Of a DNA stretch of 5,616 nucleotides, positions 5,030 through 5,616 are shown piece by piece. The number at the start of each line of letters is the position of its first letter. Positions within the stretch are counted from its first letter, which is position 1. This DNA comes from Parcubacteria group bacterium (GTDB lineage Bacteria > Patescibacteriota > Minisyncoccia > Minisyncoccales > UBA10102). Where the stretch lies: the NCBI GenBank assembly GCA_016188735.1, contig JACPHF010000058.1:1-5616 (forward strand). The letters are read 5' to 3'. The position numbers and the translations under genes are program-made. The notes below the pieces were generated by a model, which saw only the letters and a program-made list of their open reading frames with translations, was not told the DNA's origin and did not search any database.

Positions 5030-5616
5030 ATGTCTGATGAGGGTTGGGATCTGTCCATTTCACGGAAGATTGAAGAACTTCGAGCACGCTCGAAGGTTAG
5101 TCGTATCATTGGCGCATAGAGAGTAGTGGAAGCCCACAAACTCCTCGAACAGAACCTTCTGCCAGACGAGGTCGATCCGTTTGAGATCTTCCGATCGAGC
5201 CTCCTCGATGAATCAAGCGCATGCCACATCGTGGAGGATGAACAGGGCACGATTTACTCCCTGTCCCAGGTTCAATATCTCGAATTTCGGTCTCGGGATG
5301 GGGATCCACGCGGCGACTCAGCGTTGTTCGTGGCGTACATCGTCACGCGCGAGGATGCTCGAGGGTGGGGGTTCGCTGGCGAACTCTATCAGGCGTTCTA
5401 TGAGTGGGCAAGGGACCGAGCTCACTCCTCCGGACACAACTTTTGGGGAGTCGTCGGTGAGACCGTCGATGGGGTAGAACGTTTCCTGAACAGCATGGGA
5501 CGAAAGCGCATCTACTTCCAGGAAACTGGAGGAGACGTGCGTGAGGTTCCTTATATTCTACCTCCGCTCGACTGGGATAAGGAAACCGGAAGTCCGCTCC
5601 TGAACCCCACCACCGA
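5030..5616 (+). CDS. Unrecognised protein with possible GNAT acetyltransferase fold; in-frame amber codon 30; 3' end outside window
   Basis: From ATG 5030, with a good Shine-Dalgarno at 5015-5021 and a promoter at 4960-4988, the frame gives 29 residues (MSDEGWDLSISRKIEELRAR...RIIGA), then TAG at 5117-5119, then 165 further codons without a stop to the window edge. The amber sits inside what reads as one continuous helix (RIIGA-stop-RVVEAHKLLEQ), so the gene is one unit with a nonsense or recoded codon. GTG 5126 could restart translation but has no clear ribosome site. I do not recognise the family with certainty. Residues 107-145 (numbering the TAG as 30) contain TREDARGWGFAGELYQAFYEWA, like the acetyl-CoA loop and following helix of GNAT enzymes (R-G-x-G-x-A/G), and RFLNSMGRKRIYF resembles the GNAT 'lYeklGF' end. 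Substrate unknown. Transfer from another source is possible but not shown. Confidence 0.55.

Noticed and set aside
5034..5040. CTGATGA resembling a hammerhead ribozyme core
   Set aside because: No matching GAAA segment with flanking helices was found, and the bases are explained by codons 2-4 of the last gene.

Overview
The window looks like part of a Patescibacteria (Candidate Phyla Radiation, probably Parcubacteria) genome. This is an inference from three things: the architecture of the first gene (secreted peptidase-like region, short coiled coil, C-terminal peptidoglycan-binding domain), weak or absent Shine-Dalgarno sequences before several genes, and an in-frame AATTC-rich simple repeat inside murB. 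All recognisable genes lie on the + strand.

Layout. Positions 1-1257 hold the 3' part of a gluzincin-type metallopeptidase gene. An amber codon sits exactly where the catalytic Glu of the HExxH motif should be. Positions 1258-1531 are intergenic but dense: a large imperfect palindrome, a GC-rich structured segment ending in a T tract, an extended -10 promoter and a leader hairpin. Positions 1532-2476 are murB (UDP-N-acetylenolpyruvoylglucosamine reductase). Positions 2548-4883 form a tight three-gene polyamine cluster: pyruvoyl-dependent arginine decarboxylase, a deoxyhypusine-synthase-like enzyme, and an agmatinase gene damaged by an internal deletion and frameshift. Positions 4884-5029 hold three TAGTTATC repeats, one containing a perfect DnaA-box consensus, then a good promoter. 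Positions 5030-5616 are the start of an unrecognised, possibly GNAT-like gene that is interrupted by an in-frame amber codon and runs off the window.

How the genes work together. The arginine decarboxylase would make agmatine from arginine and the agmatinase would convert it to putrescine. The deoxyhypusine-synthase-like protein would transfer an aminobutyl group to a small amine, giving homospermidine or a related polyamine; bacteria lack the eIF5A substrate of true deoxyhypusine synthase. With the agmatinase apparently broken, the pathway may now stop at agmatine or use it directly, or the break may be an assembly error.

Theme worth checking. Three of the six genes are interrupted, two of them by single in-frame TAG codons in otherwise intact reading frames, and none of the five complete reading frames ends in TAG. 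This could mean sequence error, gene decay, or amber suppression/reassignment. The window alone cannot decide.
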